Positions 1 through 9,861 of a stretch of DNA of 64,000 nt are shown piece by piece (position 1 is the stretch's first letter; each line of letters opens with the position of its first letter). The DNA comes from Algibacter lectus (GTDB taxonomy: Bacteria; Bacteroidota; Bacteroidia; Flavobacteriales; Flavobacteriaceae): the NCBI RefSeq assembly GCF_900112395.1, contig NZ_FOLN01000004.1, positions 186,001 to 250,000 of the forward strand. The letters are read 5' to 3'. The position numbers were made by a program, and so were the translations under genes. The notes beneath the pieces were generated by a model. That model was not told where the DNA came from. It searched no databases and saw only the letters and a program-made list of their open reading frames with translations.

Positions 1-276
1 TTTCAAAGCTTTTAGAGCATATTCATTATAGGCTGTTGTAATTACTACCGAAAAACTTCTATTAGGTACTTTTTCTAAAAATGTAAAACCATCCATAATT
101 GGCATTTCAATATCGAGAAACACACAATCTATTTGCGCTTCCTTTAAATATTCTAAGGCAAGTTCAGGGTCTGTAAAGGTTGTTACAACTTGTACTTTGT
201 CGCTAAACTTAGAGAGTTCCCATAACAATCCTTCAATAGCATTAGATTCATCATCTACAATAATGGCTTTTATCAT
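1..276 (-). CDS. Response regulator, receiver domain (partial)
   Basis: The 92 visible codons start MIKAIIVDDE and form a CheY-like receiver domain. The acidic pocket is D8/D9, the phospho-acceptor is D55 in the segment CVFLDIEMP, and the conserved Thr lies in VITTAY. The ending ITTAYNEYALKALK is typical of receivers joined to a LytTR DNA-binding domain (LytR/AlgR family). The output domain lies beyond the left edge, so the LytTR assignment is inference. The gene runs off the window. It is divergent from the T9SS protein at 492, with about 215 bases between them. A sensor histidine kinase partner is expected outside the window. Confidence 0.88.
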   Translation of the reverse strand, partial: MIKAIIVDDESNAIEGLLWELSKFSDKVQVVTTFTDPELALEYLKEAQIDCVFLDIEMPIMDGFTFLEKVPNRSFSVVITTAYNEYALKALK

Positions 277-460
277 TTTAGAAGTTTTCTCAAAGTTAAA
301 GTTAATTAAACATTTTACAACCCACTATGTATGAATCGTTTAAAAACTAATATAACCTGCTGAAAAGTAAACATAACTGGTTAAAAAACTTAAAAACACC
401 ATTTATACAGTTTTTATTACAATCTACACAAAAATGTTACAACCTCTTTATTTAAAAATA

Positions 461-468
461 AATCTTTG
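461..468 (+). promoter_or_regulatory. Possible -7 box for the 492 gene
   Basis: AATCTTTG matches the Bacteroidota -7 consensus TAnnTTTG at all but one fixed position. It lies 23 bases before the ATG at 492. A GTG in frame at 468 overlaps the box, so that upstream start is unlikely. No good -33 TTG is visible. Confidence 0.35.
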
Positions 469-491
469 TGTTAGCTATAAAAACAATACTT

Positions 492-2720
492 ATGAAAACA
501 AAACTACTTTTATTGTGTACGCTTTTAAGCTTCTACACCCATGCACAACTTAGATTAATAAAACAAACAGAAAATAATATTTATAGAAGAGGAGTAACAG
601 GTGTCACAACATTGAATAACGACATATTATTTACTATGACGGAGTCTGGAAGCCCCTATAAAATTGGTGCCTATATAAGCAATGGCTCTAACGAAACTAC
701 AAACCAAATCCAAGGCTTAGAAAATAACACATACAGTTTTGAAGGCTTAGACAAAGAAAATTACGCAATAGATAACGATATTTTTTTGTTTAGTAGTCGT
801 TTATTTAACTCGCAAAGTGAAGACAAAGCCTACAGAATAAATGATGGTAGAACTAGTGCTACACTAGTAACATCCTCTACTTCGGCCGAAAGTATAACCC
901 GAACAAGCAATAATAAAATTATTAAACAAAGAAGGGAATATTACCCACCATACACATTAAGTGGTAATAGATATGCTGGTGGTTATAATTTTTTTATAAA
1001 TATATTTAATGGCGATGGTATTTTAGAAAACAGTTATGAATTTGATGGTAATACAGGTATAGGAAACTCCGTAGATGATTTTAATAGTTTAACTCTAATA
1101 ACAAATATATTTTACTGGAAAGGCACTTATTATTTTATTGGTAACACTACACAAAACAGATCAGACCTATATAAATTTGATAGTCTTAGCAACTATAGAA
1201 TTACGAAATTATATGTTAATGGAAACTCTAAGACCGATGTTAGTCCAAGTGACATATTATTAGAAGACTCTTATATTTATTTTCAAGGATTATACAGAAC
1301 TTGGGGTGTTAGTGATGATCCTGATGACTTTATAGATGAAGGACGAGAACTTTGTTATACCAATGGCGACATAATATTTGGGGCTAATCAAACTCAAATT
1401 CCACTTTTTATTTTAAATGAAAACAAAGAAAATTATGATGGTACTCGAGGGTATATGGCTAAAAACACTTCTGAAGGCTTTGCAATGTCTAAACCAATTA
1501 AAGAATTAAATGGTTCTGTTATTTATATAGATGAAAATAATGATACTTTAAATATAGTAAACCCTGATGGCACTTATTATAATTTAGTAAATTACACTAA
1601 AGATACTGATGCTTATTTTACATATAACAATAAATTCTACTATATAGCTAGCGAACTTAACTCAGATTATTCAAGTACATATTATATGTATGAAATAAAC
1701 GGACATCCTTTAAAAACAATAAGATATGAATTTCCAAAAAGTACAAATGGTGATGATTTTTCACTTGCTTTAAATAATAATTTGGATATTTCTCAAGAGG
1801 AAGGAAAAGTATATCTTATCGGAGGATATCATTCTTCTTCCGGCGTAAATGCAGCTATTTTATCTTTCGATTTCTCTACCTTGCAATTCACACAAGAACA
1901 TGTTTTTGATAATAACGAAATCTCAGGGTATGTAACCAACCTTAACCGATTTAACAACGGTTTTGTTTTCTCAGATTTCGATAAAGTTTACAGTTATAAT
2001 GTTGAAATAAGAGCAAAATATTTTACACCAAACCAAAGTGGTAAAGGTGCTAACATAGAAAAACTTAATTCTGAAGAAGATATTAGCTACAATAACACCT
2101 CTTATAATGTCAGTTTAAAATCAACAAATTTAGCACCAAACGAGACTTTAAAAATAGAATTGCTCGACACTACAGCCATTGCTTTTAAAACCAAAATAGA
2201 AAGTCTGCCAAACAATAGCTATGCTAAAACCTATTATAAATTAGTAACACTAAATGAATCTAGTCACCAAAGCACCATAAATTTAACTTACAACAATCTA
2301 GATTTTAAAAATGGTATTCTAGATCCCGCACAACTATCTGCGCAAACTTATCAAGATGGAAATTGGATAGACTTAGAAATTACATCTATTAATACTAATG
2401 ATAAAACAGTTGAAATAACACACAATTTCAATTCAAATACATTAGTTTTTTTTAGAAATAATGCAACGTTAAGTAATAAAAAGTTTAGCACAGAAAATTT
2501 ATCTGTATACCCAAACCCGACGACTTCTATTTTAAATTTTAAATTAAAAAATAAAGCCACAATTTTAAAAACTACGGTTTACACTTTAGTTGGTCAAGAA
2601 GTTTTACAAAGTACCACTGGTAAAAACAAAATAGATCTTAAAAACTTATCTCAAGGCATCTATATTTTAAAAGTAGTGAGTAGCAACGGCACTTACACTA
2701 AAAATATTATAAAGGAATAA
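492..2720 (+). CDS. Secreted protein with T9SS type A sorting domain
   Basis: This protein of 742 residues begins with a clear signal peptide (MKTKLLLLCTLLSFYTHAQ, cleavage after AQ). A long middle part is rich in Asn, Ser and Tyr, with short beta-strand-like repeats that could form a propeller-like structure; I recognise no enzyme motif in it. The last ~75 residues, from NLSVYPNPTTS to the C-terminus, are a type IX secretion system type A sorting domain (YPNP start, LSQGIYILKV core). The product is therefore predicted to be exported by T9SS and released or anchored at the cell surface. I chose the ATG at 492 because an upstream in-frame GTG overlaps a promoter-like box. It stands alone between divergent and downstream genes. 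Function unknown. Confidence 0.85.
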   Translation: MKTKLLLLCTLLSFYTHAQLRLIKQTENNIYRRGVTGVTTLNNDILFTMTESGSPYKIGAYISNGSNETTNQIQGLENNTYSFEGLDKENYAIDNDIFLFSSRLFNSQSEDKAYRINDGRTSATLVTSSTSAESITRTSNNKIIKQRREYYPPYTLSGNRYAGGYNFFINIFNGDGILENSYEFDGNTGIGNSVDDFNSLTLITNIFYWKGTYYFIGNTTQNRSDLYKFDSLSNYRITKLYVNGNSKTDVSPSDILLEDSYIYFQGLYRTWGVSDDPDDFIDEGRELCYTNGDIIFGANQTQIPLFILNENKENYDGTRGYMAKNTSEGFAMSKPIKELNGSVIYIDENNDTLNIVNPDGTYYNLVNYTKDTDAYFTYNNKFYYIASELNSDYSSTYYMYEINGHPLKTIRYEFPKSTNGDDFSLALNNNLDISQEEGKVYLIGGYHSSSGVNAAILSFDFSTLQFTQEHVFDNNEISGYVTNLNRFNNGFVFSDFDKVYSYNVEIRAKYFTPNQSGKGANIEKLNSEEDISYNNTSYNVSLKSTNLAPNETLKIELLDTTAIAFKTKIESLPNNSYAKTYYKLVTLNESSHQSTINLTYNNLDFKNGILDPAQLSAQTYQDGNWIDLEITSINTNDKTVEITHNFNSNTLVFFRNNATLSNKKFSTENLSVYPNPTTSILNFKLKNKATILKTTVYTLVGQEVLQSTTGKNKIDLKNLSQGIYILKVVSSNGTYTKNIIKE

Positions 2721-2809
2721 ACAAACAACTTATCAGCTAAACTTATACTATGTTGCCAAATTTTGAAAGTCAAAATCTAGGTTAAATAATTTTAGTATAT
2801 TTTTGGGAT

Positions 2810-3778
2810 ATGATAGAACCTTTTGATGATATTCCTGTTCGTAACGATTTACAAACTGTTGCCTTTTACAATACAGAAAACTTATTTGATACTTTTAATG
2901 ATAAACTAAAGTACGATAATGATTTTACTCCTAAATCCATTAAAAAATGGACTCCAAAACGATACGATAATAAACTCAGAAAATTAGGTTACGTTATTTC
3001 TAATATAGGCAGACGAGAAACAGGTAAACAACCTGCTATTATAGGTCTTGCAGAGGTTGAAAATGCTAAAGTGATAAAAGATTTAATTGCATCCAAACAT
3101 TTAGAACCTTACAATTACGGCTATGTTCATTATGATTCTCCGGACGAGCGTGGTATTGATGTGGCTTTAATTTATGATAAAGATGTTTTTGAAGTTTTAC
3201 ACTCAGAGCCATTTCTAGTGGAATTAAAAAATGACAAAGGTCTACCTGATTATACGCGCGATGTGCTATTGGTTTCGGGTATTTTAGATGGCGAGAAAAT
3301 ACATGTTATTGTAAACCATTGGTCGTCTAGACGTGAAGGTGAAAAAGAAACGGAACACAAACGCATAGCTTCATCTGATAAAGTAGGTGAAATTATTTCT
3401 AGTATAACCTTAGAAGATCCCGAAGCTAAAATTATTACAATTGGCGATTTTAATGATGATCCGCACAATAACAGTATTAAACGTTTGGTTGATAATTACA
3501 GCTTGTTTAACCCTATGGAAACGCTACGCTCTTTTAATCGCGGTACCACCAAACATAATAGGCAATGGAATTTATTCGATCAAATTTTAATTTCAACCAA
3601 CTTTTTTAAAACCTCCGAGAATTTATACGAGTATAGCCTGTCTAATATTTTTGATGAAGATTTTCTAAAAATATTTGAAGGTAGATACAAAGGCGCTCCA
3701 TACAGAACCTATGCTGGCAAACGCTACAAAGGCGGCTATAGCGACCATTTTCCGGTATACGCTATTTTCAAAAAATAA
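2810..3778 (+). CDS. Endonuclease/exonuclease/phosphatase family protein
   Basis: At 322 residues this is a full-length EEP-superfamily (DNase I-like) metal-dependent phosphodiesterase. The family motifs appear in order: FYNTENLFD (metal-binding Asn/Glu region), GLAEVEN (catalytic Glu), RGIDVALIYD, VNHWSSRR (His), TIGDFNDDP (Asp/Asn) and YSDHFPV (terminal Asp-His). No signal peptide is visible, unlike its paralog at 8538, so it may act in the cytoplasm, unless the N-terminus is longer than annotated. It is convergent with the 3788 gene, with 9 bases between stops. Substrate (DNA, RNA, nucleotide or phospholipid) cannot be told from sequence. Its place beside a DUF5689 lipoprotein, a TonB receptor and a second EEP protein suggests a role in phosphoester use. 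Confidence 0.9.
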   Translation: MIEPFDDIPVRNDLQTVAFYNTENLFDTFNDKLKYDNDFTPKSIKKWTPKRYDNKLRKLGYVISNIGRRETGKQPAIIGLAEVENAKVIKDLIASKHLEPYNYGYVHYDSPDERGIDVALIYDKDVFEVLHSEPFLVELKNDKGLPDYTRDVLLVSGILDGEKIHVIVNHWSSRREGEKETEHKRIASSDKVGEIISSITLEDPEAKIITIGDFNDDPHNNSIKRLVDNYSLFNPMETLRSFNRGTTKHNRQWNLFDQILISTNFFKTSENLYEYSLSNIFDEDFLKIFEGRYKGAPYRTYAGKRYKGGYSDHFPVYAIFKK

Positions 3779-3787
3779 TAGTAGCCT

Positions 3788-4165
3788 TTATACAGCTTGT
3801 AATAAAACCAATGTTAATGCTAAAATAACTACAGGTAAAAGCCATAGCATGTAGATATTATAGGTTAGTTTTTTATTTTTAATCATTTTGGCATTTAGCA
3901 CTTTACGTTTTCGTCCGCCATAATACATCCAGTTTTTAAAGAAGATAAATATTACTACCAAAACAAATAAAGTCCATGCTTTATCTGCCGACATGGTATC
4001 CATGTGCATTTTTCTAAAAAACTTAGCAAAAAACACACCTAAAAGCAATAGTAAACTACATTGTAAAAAAGAAACATAAAAAGTAGCAATGCTATTAGCC
4101 TTCTTATTTTTCTTTAGTTTGAAGTGATTAAAAAAATGATAAAATAGAATATCGAATGTGCCCAT
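3788..4165 (-). CDS. Small integral membrane protein, unknown
   Basis: This 125-residue protein has three probable membrane helices, around residues 28-48, 63-82 and 103-123, separated by Lys/Arg-rich loops (RKMHMD, GGRKRKVLNAK). There is no signal peptide and no motif I recognise. It lies 53 bases downstream of the DUF5689 gene on the same strand and may be its last cotranscribed gene. The basic loops suggest a typical inner-membrane protein. Function unknown. Confidence 0.7.
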   Translation of the reverse strand: MGTFDILFYHFFNHFKLKKNKKANSIATFYVSFLQCSLLLLLGVFFAKFFRKMHMDTMSADKAWTLFVLVVIFIFFKNWMYYGGRKRKVLNAKMIKNKKLTYNIYMLWLLPVVILALTLVLLQAV

Positions 4166-4218
4166 GCGGCGAAATTAGACTTTTTATTTAAAACTTGTTA
4201 CGTCTAAATAACAAATTA

Positions 4219-5655
4219 TTATTCCACAAAATCCACACTAATTTCATCTAACTCATAAATACCATCAAAGGTATCTTGGCCGCTTCCTGTAAACTTAAAA
4301 GCGATATACATGGTTCCACTTTCGCAAGATAAATCTACAGCACCCGAATTAAACCACGGCACAAACGAGTCAGTATCTTTCACCACATACGCATCAGATA
4401 TTGTACCCCAAGTGGCAGTAGTAATATTAGCTTCATCACCATCCCAATCTAAAGAATACAAAATTTCTAAAAAGCTACTATTTGCTAAACTATTAGACGT
4501 TTTAAAACGAAGTGTTTCACCATCCTGCTCGTCTAAATTAATAGCCGGTGTAATTAACCAACCTATATTAGAATCGTCTCCAGAACTAGAACATTGAAAC
4601 CGTGCCGAACGCCCTAAAGATGCATTTGACGAGGTAGAAGAATAACCTTCCCACGCTTCTGTACCTGCCTCAATATAATTAGTCCAACCTTCAATCTCTA
4701 TAGGTCTATTATTTCGTTGTGGTTCAAAATCTTCATAAAACAAATTACCTGATCCCAATGTTTCGGCAATACCACAACCTAGTTCTATGGGGTCGCAACG
4801 GGTTTCAGAAGTAAAACTCATACCTGCCGAACTATTTAAAACAAGCACATTAAAATCGTCTCCAAAATCTCTAGCAAAAATTCCTGTAACGCTACCTTGT
4901 CCTTGCGGAATAAGTAACGATTTAAAATCGGAAAATGTACTAGTTTGCATACGTATAGAAACACCGGTTTCACAACTTACTAAAGTTCTAATACCATCAT
5001 ACTCATCTATAGATTCGCTAGCAAATGTGGCTCCCAACTCAAAACGATTTAATTGCATGTTTTCTAACTGAACTAGTGTATTGTGATCCCAACTTGTTAA
5101 ATCTGTAATATGTGCAACTTTAGGCTGAATATCCACCACTTCGTTACTTCTGATAATAATATTTTTATATTCTGAAGGTTGAATTTGTTCCACACGCGCT
5201 CCATCACCTTTTCCTATGGAAATGACTCCACTACTTTCTCCAATAGTTAATCCTGCCATTTTTAGATATACTTTTTGTCCAAATTGATAAGTATTCGACA
5301 AACTAGACACATTGATAGCGACTTGAAATCCCATTCTAGGATCACTATCTGGGCTAGAGTCATCTATTTTATTCTGAATAATTAACTCTTCAAAAAAGTT
5401 TCCCGATTTATCGGAAGACACCACGTAACCTTCAATATATAATTCTAAATCTTCATCAATTCTAGCCGTCGAATTCCCACTATTTATAGCCTGATCGTAA
5501 AGTGACCTGATGGTTTTAAAAGTGGTTATTTTATCTTGAGGAATATCGGGTTCTATAATTGATATATCGGGAACGCTATAATCATCATCTTTCACACAAG
5601 ATATTATAAGTGTTTGCATCAGAAAAATGACAATTAGTATTTTAAAATTTTTCAT
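4219..5655 (-). CDS. DUF5689 / choice-of-anchor J lipoprotein
   Basis: This 478-residue protein has a lipoprotein signal peptide; the lipobox LIISC places the lipidated Cys at residue 20. The N-terminal half (about 45-275) matches the DUF5689 pattern: a TIRSLYDQA helix, then beta strands with IEGYVVSSDKSGNFF and GQKVYLKMAGL. This looks OB-fold-like, which is my inference. The C-terminal half (about 300-478) resembles a choice-of-anchor J beta-sandwich (FYEDFE, GWTNYIEAGTEAW, WLITPAINL, FKTSNS). It is likely on the outer membrane, facing out. It follows the TonB receptor gene by 82 bases on the same strand, so the two probably form a receptor/surface-lipoprotein pair. Ligand unknown; the flanking EEP and endonuclease genes suggest nucleic acid or a phosphoester. 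Confidence 0.85.
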   Translation of the reverse strand: MKNFKILIVIFLMQTLIISCVKDDDYSVPDISIIEPDIPQDKITTFKTIRSLYDQAINSGNSTARIDEDLELYIEGYVVSSDKSGNFFEELIIQNKIDDSSPDSDPRMGFQVAINVSSLSNTYQFGQKVYLKMAGLTIGESSGVISIGKGDGARVEQIQPSEYKNIIIRSNEVVDIQPKVAHITDLTSWDHNTLVQLENMQLNRFELGATFASESIDEYDGIRTLVSCETGVSIRMQTSTFSDFKSLLIPQGQGSVTGIFARDFGDDFNVLVLNSSAGMSFTSETRCDPIELGCGIAETLGSGNLFYEDFEPQRNNRPIEIEGWTNYIEAGTEAWEGYSSTSSNASLGRSARFQCSSSGDDSNIGWLITPAINLDEQDGETLRFKTSNSLANSSFLEILYSLDWDGDEANITTATWGTISDAYVVKDTDSFVPWFNSGAVDLSCESGTMYIAFKFTGSGQDTFDGIYELDEISVDFVE

Positions 5656-5737
5656 GATTAATATTTTTATATTATTTGTTGCCGTAAAAAGCTCAGCATG
5701 GTACTACACTATCTTTTTTAACCTAGCAGTTTTTTAT

Positions 5738-8539
5738 TTAAAATCTCACATTCAAATTCAAAAAGTAAGTGGTACCACGACCATACCAATATTTCGATCC
5801 AAAAACAGGAGTATCTAAAGCTTTATCATCTCTAAGTTCTCTAAAGTTTGCATTTCTTCCTTGCTCAAATCCACCAGATTTATAAACTTGATCTAATAAA
5901 TTATTAATGCTAGCAAAAAAACCGATGTAATACTCACCAACCTTCCACGATTTTCCACCAATTAAATTCACCACCATATAATCATCAAAACGTTCTTGTT
6001 TTAGAAGCTCTCTCGCCAAAACCTCATCGTAATCATTAAAAACATTGCCATCAAAATCGGTTGAAAAATTTGAAGAACGCGTTAACGGACTCACATCTAT
6101 ATAGGTATTTGCAAAAAAGTTTGCAGTAGCTCCAAACCACCAATAATCGGGGTCGCTATATTCAAAACCTACTGAATAAGCATTTTGTGGTCCGGCAGCG
6201 AGTTTATAATCTTTTAATTTCGATTGTCCAAAATCTTTAAACCCATCTATAAAACCCGCAGCTAAAGCCTCGTCGTCCGGCTCTGTAGACAAAAATAAAT
6301 TAGGATTATTGTTATACGTAAACTGCCCGATAGCAGCAGCACCTTTTAATTTTATAGTTGGTGTTACTTGGGCTTCAACACCAAACTCAGCACCTATATG
6401 TTGCTTTTCAATACCTTGAAGAATTTCTTGTACAAAAGCCAAATTATCGCCACCAATACCATCGGCAAAAAAGAATGAAATTTCATTAGCATCAGTAACC
6501 TTTGTGTAATAACCTGTAAGTTTAGCTTTAACCACAGACGACCGGAATACATAACTTGCATCTGCAGACGTTATTTTTTCTTCTGTAATATCTGGTACAA
6601 CATTATGGTTTTCTCTAGAATTTGAAAACGTGTTTTGCAATGTTGGCTCTCTAGAAATATAACCACCGTTAATATTAAACACATGCTTACCAGATAGCTT
6701 ATAAGTAAACCCGGATTTTGCACCAAAGCCCATAAAACTTAACTTATCGCCTTTACCAAATGAGTTCTCTGGAAATCCACCATTTTGATAAATACCTTCA
6801 CGCTGATATTGTGTATTTTTCAAACTAGCCGCTACATAGAAATCCGTTTTATTATAAGAAAATTGTGTTTGCGCATATCCTCCAATTTCGTTTGCAAAAA
6901 TATTATAGTCATATTTAAACTTATCGCCCACTCCAACTATGCGGTTAGGGTTTAATAAATCGTTTTGAGCTTCGTTAATATTTGTTGCAAAACCGTCGAT
7001 ATCCAAATAAGTTTCGGCACCTAAAAGATCTAAAACTTGAGCAAAATTTTCGGAGATTAAACTTTTAAAATTAATACCCGCATTGAAGTTAACATGGTCG
7101 TTTATTTCTTTATTTAAAATAGAGTTTACAGTAAGTTGTTTATCATCTACACGATCTTCATACAAGGCATAAGTTGCATTACCTCCATTTTTGGCATTAA
7201 CAATATTTGTGCTATACATGGCATTCCAATCAATTTGACCACCATCTTGAAACGTTTGTAAGGCCTGATATGCAAAACCTAATTGATCGGGAAAGTTCCG
7301 TTCAAAATAACTTGGTAATTTTTGATAATAGCTTGCACTCGGGTTTGCTCCACCTCCTTGAGGAAAACCATCTATTAAATCTTTTCCGTTATAATCTAAT
7401 CGGCTATTTCCCATTTTACCAAATTGATAGCCTATGTTGGTATTTAACTTCGTTTTACTATTTAAATTCCAGTAATGATTAAGCATCACAATTGGTTCGC
7501 TAACTTCTTTTATTCTAGAATTTCGTTTTTCGCCATCTTGCCAACCCCAATATTCGTTGTATTTAATGCCTTTTAAATCGAAAACCTCTTGTGTGTTTGG
7601 TGACGATTTACCTCGTCGATTTGGTGTGTATATCGCAGAAAAGCTTAAACTATGGGCTTTGTTAATTATTTTTTCCACGGAAGTAAAAAAGGAATTTGAA
7701 TTATAACTCGTCGCTTCTTGATATCCTTCATTTCCCCATCGGCGACCTAACGTTACTGTATATGCCCAATTGTTTTTTAATAAACCTGAAGCATACGTTG
7801 CCATAAGGCGATTGCTATAACTTCGGTTAGACGATGAATAGGTAATGCGCCCACCTGCTCTAGTTTGCGACGCCCGAATATTTATATTATTTGTACCCAA
7901 AACGCCACCAAAACTATAGTTTGAGGGTGCTAAACCTGTAGATAATTCTTGATTACGTAACACATCATTAACACCTCCCCAATTACTCCATTGTGGCCTA
8001 CCGTTATAGGTTTTGTTCATTTCTATACCATTAATTAAAAGGGTACTATTTTTAGAATCTAATCCGCGAAGACGGAAAAAGGATGGACTAAATTCGAATG
8101 CTGCTGTACGCTGAAAAACATCGAGAGATGAAGCCAACAGACCTGAAATATTATCCGCACCACTAGAATCATCGTTTAATTCATCATCAGATAATGTGAT
8201 TGTAAACAAATTGCTAGTAGCCGTAGTATCTAAATCTAAGGTAATACCAGCAATATCAACAGTTTCATTTTCATTTATTATAATCGGGAAACGCTTTGAT
8301 ATATATCCAACTTTTGAAACTCTCAACATTTGCTCTCCTAGCGGTAACTTTTTATCGAATAAAAACTCACCAAGTATATTTGTCTCCATCGATAAATTGC
8401 TATTTTCGATAGTTACCGATACGTTTTCTAAAGACTCAAAAGTAAGTGCATCTAGCACGCTACCCTTCACTAAAGTTTGTTGAGAATGGAGGCTAATTGA
8501 AAAAATTCCGAATAAAAAAATAAGGGTTATTTTATTCAT
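5738..8539 (-). CDS. TonB-dependent receptor with carboxypeptidase-like domain
   Basis: The protein has 933 residues when started at the Met of MNKITLIFLFG, which gives a normal signal peptide ending SLHSQ. The longer reading frame adds 12 unlikely residues. A carboxypeptidase-regulatory-like domain (~22-105, VKGSVLDALTFESLENVSV) precedes a plug domain with SPSFFRLRGLDSKNSTLLINGIEMN and the signature WSNWGGVNDV. The remainder is a 22-strand-type beta barrel ending in an aromatic outer-membrane signal (FLNLNVRF). It imports a large ligand across the outer membrane using TonB energy. It shares the WSNWxG plug signature with the receptor at 13756. It is first in an operon with the DUF5689 lipoprotein and divergent from an EEP gene. 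Confidence 0.93.
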   Translation of the reverse strand: MNKITLIFLFGIFSISLHSQQTLVKGSVLDALTFESLENVSVTIENSNLSMETNILGEFLFDKKLPLGEQMLRVSKVGYISKRFPIIINENETVDIAGITLDLDTTATSNLFTITLSDDELNDDSSGADNISGLLASSLDVFQRTAAFEFSPSFFRLRGLDSKNSTLLINGIEMNKTYNGRPQWSNWGGVNDVLRNQELSTGLAPSNYSFGGVLGTNNINIRASQTRAGGRITYSSSNRSYSNRLMATYASGLLKNNWAYTVTLGRRWGNEGYQEATSYNSNSFFTSVEKIINKAHSLSFSAIYTPNRRGKSSPNTQEVFDLKGIKYNEYWGWQDGEKRNSRIKEVSEPIVMLNHYWNLNSKTKLNTNIGYQFGKMGNSRLDYNGKDLIDGFPQGGGANPSASYYQKLPSYFERNFPDQLGFAYQALQTFQDGGQIDWNAMYSTNIVNAKNGGNATYALYEDRVDDKQLTVNSILNKEINDHVNFNAGINFKSLISENFAQVLDLLGAETYLDIDGFATNINEAQNDLLNPNRIVGVGDKFKYDYNIFANEIGGYAQTQFSYNKTDFYVAASLKNTQYQREGIYQNGGFPENSFGKGDKLSFMGFGAKSGFTYKLSGKHVFNINGGYISREPTLQNTFSNSRENHNVVPDITEEKITSADASYVFRSSVVKAKLTGYYTKVTDANEISFFFADGIGGDNLAFVQEILQGIEKQHIGAEFGVEAQVTPTIKLKGAAAIGQFTYNNNPNLFLSTEPDDEALAAGFIDGFKDFGQSKLKDYKLAAGPQNAYSVGFEYSDPDYWWFGATANFFANTYIDVSPLTRSSNFSTDFDGNVFNDYDEVLARELLKQERFDDYMVVNLIGGKSWKVGEYYIGFFASINNLLDQVYKSGGFEQGRNANFRELRDDKALDTPVFGSKYWYGRGTTYFLNLNVRF

Positions 8540-9719
8540 GCTTATCTTTATTACTTCAATTACAATAAAAAACAATCAATTGACAGTTAAATACTTAAAA
8601 GAATTTCAAGCAGTTACATTTCAATTTAGCTACAAAACCCATGTAGTTTCATTCTTATTTAAAAGTGAAAATTGTTTAAAATTCGCGCTTACATCATTGC
8701 TTTTATTAGCTTTTTTAAATACAAATGCTCAGGATAAAAAATTTAAAATCCACACAGTTGCTTTCTATAATCTAGAGAATTTATTTGATACCATAAACGA
8801 CCCGAACAAATTAGATGAATACAGCCCAATGATGGAATTAAAAACTAACAGAGGTCTTGTTTATAAGAAAAAAATAAGGAATATGGCACGAGTTCTTGCC
8901 GATATTGGAAAAGGTGTTACAAATACCGCACCAAGTATTATTGGTGTTTGTGAAGTTGAAAATAAAGCCGTTTTAGAAGATTTAGTAAACGATTCGCTAT
9001 TAGTTGATATAGATTATGGTATTGTGCATTATAACTCTACAGACGTACGCGGAATTGATGTTGCACTACTTTACAAGAAGAATGCATTTACGCCGATAAG
9101 CACGAGTTCTCATGAGTTGAAAATTTACGATCCAGAAACGAGTAAACGCGTTTATACCCGAGAACAATTATTGGTTAGTGGGAATCTGGGAGGAGAAACC
9201 ATCCACCTTATTGTAAATCATTGGCCATCCCGACGTGGTGGTGAAGCTAAAAGTAGACCAAAACGTGTGGCTGCAGCTAAATTAAATAAACGTTTATTAG
9301 ATTCTTTACAAACTATAGATCCGTATGCAAAAGTGCTTATTATGGGCGATTTAAATGATAACCCAAACAATGCTAGCGTTAAAAAAGTTTTAAAAGCTAA
9401 GCCAACGAAAAAATTGGGATTAAAAGGTATTTACAATCCATATATAAATTTCTTTAAAGATGGTATGGGCACAACAGCTTATAGAGATTCTTGGAGTTTA
9501 TTCGATCAAATTATGGTAACCAAACCATTTTTAGAGAAAGATTACACTTCATTTCAATTTTATAAAGCTGGTATTTATAACAAAAATTACATTATTACTA
9601 AACTTGGCGCTTATAAAGGTTACCCGTTAAGAAGCTTTGGATATCATGGCTTTAATAACGGCTTTAGCGATCACTTCCCGGTTTATGTTTATTTGATTAA
9701 GGAAGTTGATGAAGAATGA
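8538..9719 (+). CDS. Secreted endonuclease/exonuclease/phosphatase protein
   Basis: This is an EEP-superfamily phosphodiesterase with the same motif series as the 2810 protein: FYNLENLFD, GVCEVEN, RGIDVALLY, VNHWPSRRGG, IMGDLNDNP and FSDHFPVY. A hydrophobic stretch LKFALTSLLLLAFLNTNAQ looks like a signal peptide, which would place the enzyme in the periplasm or outside. The start is doubtful. The only in-frame ATG (8538) shares the bases CATG with the start of the divergent TonB receptor and puts about 45 non-signal-like residues before the signal. An in-frame TTG at 8580 is possible, or a non-canonical start nearer 8680. Product length is thus about 335-393 residues. Linked by position to DUF5689, the TonB receptor and endonuclease I. 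Confidence 0.85.
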   Translation: MLIFITSITIKNNQLTVKYLKEFQAVTFQFSYKTHVVSFLFKSENCLKFALTSLLLLAFLNTNAQDKKFKIHTVAFYNLENLFDTINDPNKLDEYSPMMELKTNRGLVYKKKIRNMARVLADIGKGVTNTAPSIIGVCEVENKAVLEDLVNDSLLVDIDYGIVHYNSTDVRGIDVALLYKKNAFTPISTSSHELKIYDPETSKRVYTREQLLVSGNLGGETIHLIVNHWPSRRGGEAKSRPKRVAAAKLNKRLLDSLQTIDPYAKVLIMGDLNDNPNNASVKKVLKAKPTKKLGLKGIYNPYINFFKDGMGTTAYRDSWSLFDQIMVTKPFLEKDYTSFQFYKAGIYNKNYIITKLGAYKGYPLRSFGYHGFNNGFSDHFPVYVYLIKEVDEE

Positions 9720-9782
9720 AAATCAAGTTATGAGAAAATAGACTTCTATTACTTAGCTCGACTCAAGTGATTTCACAAATTC

Positions 9783-9829
9783 AAAAAAAAAAAAAAAAAG
9801 ACCTTTCAAATTAAATAACTTGAAAGGTC
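9783..9829 (-). terminator. Rho-independent terminator
   Basis: A perfect 10-bp stem GACCTTTCAA / TTGAAAGGTC (9800-9809 with 9820-9829) is followed, on the minus strand, by a run of 17 U (A at 9783-9799). It ends the membrane-protein gene at 9862. It sits between convergent genes and could also stop the EEP transcript, though less strongly. Confidence 0.9.
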
Positions 9830-9861
9830 TGACTATATTTTATTTTGGATATACTTTTAAT

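Noticed and set aside
9783-9799. 17-base poly-A as an assembly artefact or phase-variable tract
   Set aside because: It directly follows a perfect hairpin on the minus strand, so it is best read as the U-tract of a terminator; it is outside coding sequence.
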